Assembly (NCBI GenBank): GCA_945861195.1
Contig: CAMATS010000132.1
Span: 1-6,429 of the forward strand
Direction: 5' to 3'
Origin: Rhodoferax sp. OV413
GTDB lineage: Bacteria; Pseudomonadota; Gammaproteobacteria; Burkholderiales; Burkholderiaceae_C
DNA length: 6,429 nucleotides
In this document: positions 5,029 to 6,429 of the stretch, piece by piece
How positions within the stretch are numbered: the first letter of the stretch is position 1
Layout of the letters: the number at the start of each line of letters is the position of its first letter
Notes under the pieces: model-generated
Database searches by the model: none
What the model saw: only the letters and a program-made list of their open reading frames with translations
What the model was told of the DNA's origin: nothing
Position numbers and translations under genes: made by a program

Positions 5029-6297
5029 ATGGCCTTGATTGTTCATAAATACGGCGGCACATCGATGGGCTCCACGGAGCGCATCCGCCAGGTTGCCAAA
5101 CGCGTTGCCAAATGGGCCCGTGCCGGCCACCAGCTGGTGGTAGTGCCCTCTGCCATGAGCGGCGAAACCAACCGCCTACTGGGTCTGGCCAAGGAACTGG
5201 CCCCGGCCAGCTCTGACGACAGCTACCGGCGCGAACTCGACATGCTGGCCGCCACGGGCGAGCAGGCTAGCAGCGCACTGCTGGCTATTGCCTTGCAAGC
5301 CGAAGGCCTCTCGTCCGTTAGTTACGCTGGCTGGCAGGTGCCAATCCGTACTGACAGCGCCTACACCAAGGCCCGCATCGAGGCCATCGACGACACCCGG
5401 GTGCGCGCCGACCTGGCCGCCGGCCGGGTGGTGATCGTCACCGGCTTCCAGGGCGTGGATGCGCAGGGCAATATCACCACATTGGGCCGCGGTGGATCCG
5501 ACACCTCGGCGGTGGCGGTGGCAGCCGCCATGAAAGCCTCTGAGTGTCTGATCTACACCGATGTCGATGGCGTCTACACCACCGACCCGCGCGTGGTGCC
5601 CGAGGCGCGGCGGCTGCGCACCGTGAGCTTTGAGGAAATGCTGGAGATGGCCTCGATGGGCTCCAAGGTGCTGCAGATCCGCTCGGTCGAATTCGCCGGC
5701 AAATACCGGGTGCCAATGCGGGTGCTGAGCAGCTTTACCCCCTGGGATATTGATATTGTTGAAGAGGCTAGCTCCGGCACCCTGATCACTTTTGAGGACG
5801 ACGAACACATGGAACAAGCCATTGTTTCCGGCATCGCATTCAACCGCGACGAAGCCAAAATCTCGCTGCTGGGCGTACCCGACAAACCCGGCATTGCTTA
5901 CCAGATTCTGGGCGCCGTGGCCGATGCCAACATCGAGGTGGATGTCATCATCCAGAACATCAGCAAAGACGGCAAGACTGACTTCAGTTTTACCGTCAAC
6001 CGGGTTGACTATGCCCGCAGCATGGAACTGCTAAAGACCCGCGTGCTGCCTGGCCTGGGCGCGCAAGAGGTGGTGGGCGACGCCAAGATTTGCAAGGTGA
6101 GCATCGTCGGCATCGGCATGCGCAGCCACGTCGGCATCGCCAGCAAGATGTTCAGATGCTTGAGCGAGGAGGGCATCAATATCCAGATGATCTCCACCTC
6201 GGAAATCAAAACCTCAGTGGTGATCGACGAGAAATACATGGAGCTCGCCGTGCGGGCCCTGCACAAGGCCTTTGACCTGGACCAACCCCCGGCTTGA
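5029..6297 (+). CDS. lysC: Aspartate kinase (aspartokinase, LysC type)
   Basis: Phosphorylates aspartate with ATP to 4-aspartyl phosphate, the first step towards lysine (and diaminopimelate for the cell wall), threonine and methionine. The kinase domain (about 2-245) shows the substrate motif KYGGTSMGS at 7-15, PSAMSGETN (about 43-51), GFQGVDAQGNITTLGRGGSD with the nucleotide-site GRGGSDTS at 153-160, and YTDVDGVYTTDPR. Two regulatory ACT segments follow: one starting KISLLGVPDKPG (277-288) and one starting KVSIVGIGMRSHVG (356-369) with STSEIK at 389-394. This is the single-function class normally inhibited by lysine and/or threonine. The 422 residues match related proteins (C. glutamicum 421). 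The ATG at 5029 is chosen because ALIVHKYGGTS is the usual N-terminus; the in-frame ATG at 4960 lies inside tilS. No clear Shine-Dalgarno is present. It is 37 bases after tilS and 39 bases before tRNA-Ser. Confidence 0.97.
   Translation: MALIVHKYGGTSMGSTERIRQVAKRVAKWARAGHQLVVVPSAMSGETNRLLGLAKELAPASSDDSYRRELDMLAATGEQASSALLAIALQAEGLSSVSYAGWQVPIRTDSAYTKARIEAIDDTRVRADLAAGRVVIVTGFQGVDAQGNITTLGRGGSDTSAVAVAAAMKASECLIYTDVDGVYTTDPRVVPEARRLRTVSFEEMLEMASMGSKVLQIRSVEFAGKYRVPMRVLSSFTPWDIDIVEEASSGTLITFEDDEHMEQAIVSGIAFNRDEAKISLLGVPDKPGIAYQILGAVADANIEVDVIIQNISKDGKTDFSFTVNRVDYARSMELLKTRVLPGLGAQEVVGDAKICKVSIVGIGMRSHVGIASKMFRCLSEEGINIQMISTSEIKTSVVIDEKYMELAVRALHKAFDLDQPPA
5809..6297 (+). other. Possible internal start giving a separate LysC beta (regulatory) subunit
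   Basis: An in-frame ATG at codon 261 is preceded by GAGGA at 5794-5798, ten bases upstream. Translation from it would give a 162-residue protein beginning MEQAIVSGIAFNRDEAKISL, consisting only of the two ACT regions. The Corynebacterium glutamicum aspartokinase beta subunit, known to start within lysC, begins with a very similar MEEAVLTGVA segment as I recall it. Separate alpha and beta subunits from one gene are established for several LysC proteins; its use here is inference. Confidence 0.4.
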
Positions 6298-6324
6298 CCA
6301 AACGGCTGTCTGTCGTGAGATAAT
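6294..6324 (+). promoter_or_regulatory. Promoter for tRNA-Ser
   Basis: TTGACC at 6294-6299 (five of six -35 bases) and GATAAT at 6319-6324 (five of six -10 bases), the latter preceded by TG and one base (6316-6318), form a sigma-70 promoter with a 19-base spacer. The -35 box overlaps the lysC stop TGA at 6295-6297. A start near 6331 would leave about six bases to trim before the mature tRNA 5' end. No terminator lies between lysC and the tRNA, so read-through is also possible. Confidence 0.6.
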
Positions 6325-6336
6325 TTCAGCGTGCCA

Positions 6337-6429
6337 GGAATCGTGACCGAGTGGCCGAAGGTGCTCCCCTGCTAAGGGAGTATGGGGTGTAGAGCCTCAT
6401 CGAGGGTTCGAATCCCTCCGATTCCGCCA
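6337..6429 (+). tRNA. tRNA-Ser(GCU)
   Basis: A complete class II tRNA reading AGC and AGU codons. The acceptor arms GGAATCG (6337-6343) and CGATTCC (6419-6425) pair fully, with discriminator G at 6426 and an encoded CCA at 6427-6429, the last bases of the window. The D stem is ACC/GGT (6346-6348 with 6360-6362). The anticodon stem CTCCC/GGGAG (6364-6368, 6376-6380) frames the loop CTGCTAA with anticodon GCT at 6371-6373. A long variable arm (about 6381-6401, stem GGGG/CCTC) is the serine hallmark. The T arm is GAGGG-TTCGAAT-CCCTC (6402-6418). All pairs hold, so it should be functional. Confidence 0.98.

Noticed and set aside
5018..5038. Six-codon frame (MTRRWP) overlapping the lysC start
   Set aside because: No ribosome site and too short to distinguish from chance.
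5176..5817. 213-codon minus-strand frame opposite lysC, His- and Gly-rich
   Set aside because: The odd composition is what the antisense of GC-rich codons gives; lysC coding is certain here.

Overview
The window is an ordinary, densely packed housekeeping segment of a GC-rich proteobacterial chromosome. The proteins, gene order and codon choice point to Burkholderiales, most likely Comamonadaceae (the Rhodoferax, Polaromonas or Acidovorax area). That placement rests on remembered family sequences, not on a database search. I see no phage, IS, CRISPR or toxin-antitoxin signature and no convincing sign of a new biological system.

Layout. At the left edge, on the minus strand, is the first 239 codons of an exported tetratricopeptide-repeat (TPR) protein (1-718), cut off by the window end. 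A 196-base divergent intergenic region (719-914) follows, with a good hairpin and possible promoters both ways. Everything after it is on the plus strand: cysS (cysteinyl-tRNA synthetase, 915-2297), an AlkA/Mag1-type DNA-3-methyladenine glycosylase (2353-3003), accA (acetyl-CoA carboxylase carboxyltransferase alpha subunit, 3036-4013), tilS (tRNA-Ile lysidine synthetase, 4032-4991), lysC (aspartate kinase, 5029-6297) and a complete tRNA-Ser(GCU) gene (6337-6429) whose encoded CCA ends exactly at the window edge.

How they fit together. The gaps from cysS to lysC are 55, 32, 18 and 37 bases with no visible intrinsic terminator, so a shared transcript is plausible. Extended -10 promoter candidates sit on the tilS/lysC and lysC/tRNA-Ser junctions, which suggests that lysC and the tRNA also have their own starts. 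Three products serve translation (CysRS charges tRNA-Cys, TilS makes lysidine-34 in tRNA-Ile2, tRNA-Ser reads AGC/AGU). AccA serves the first step of fatty acid synthesis, LysC the entry to the aspartate amino-acid family, and the glycosylase repairs alkylated bases. They share growth-linked roles rather than one pathway.

Most worth checking are a probable internal translation start in lysC for a separate regulatory subunit, promoter elements overlapping the stop codons of tilS and lysC, a Cys in place of a usually conserved Arg in the glycosylase, and the structured cysS/TPR intergenic region.
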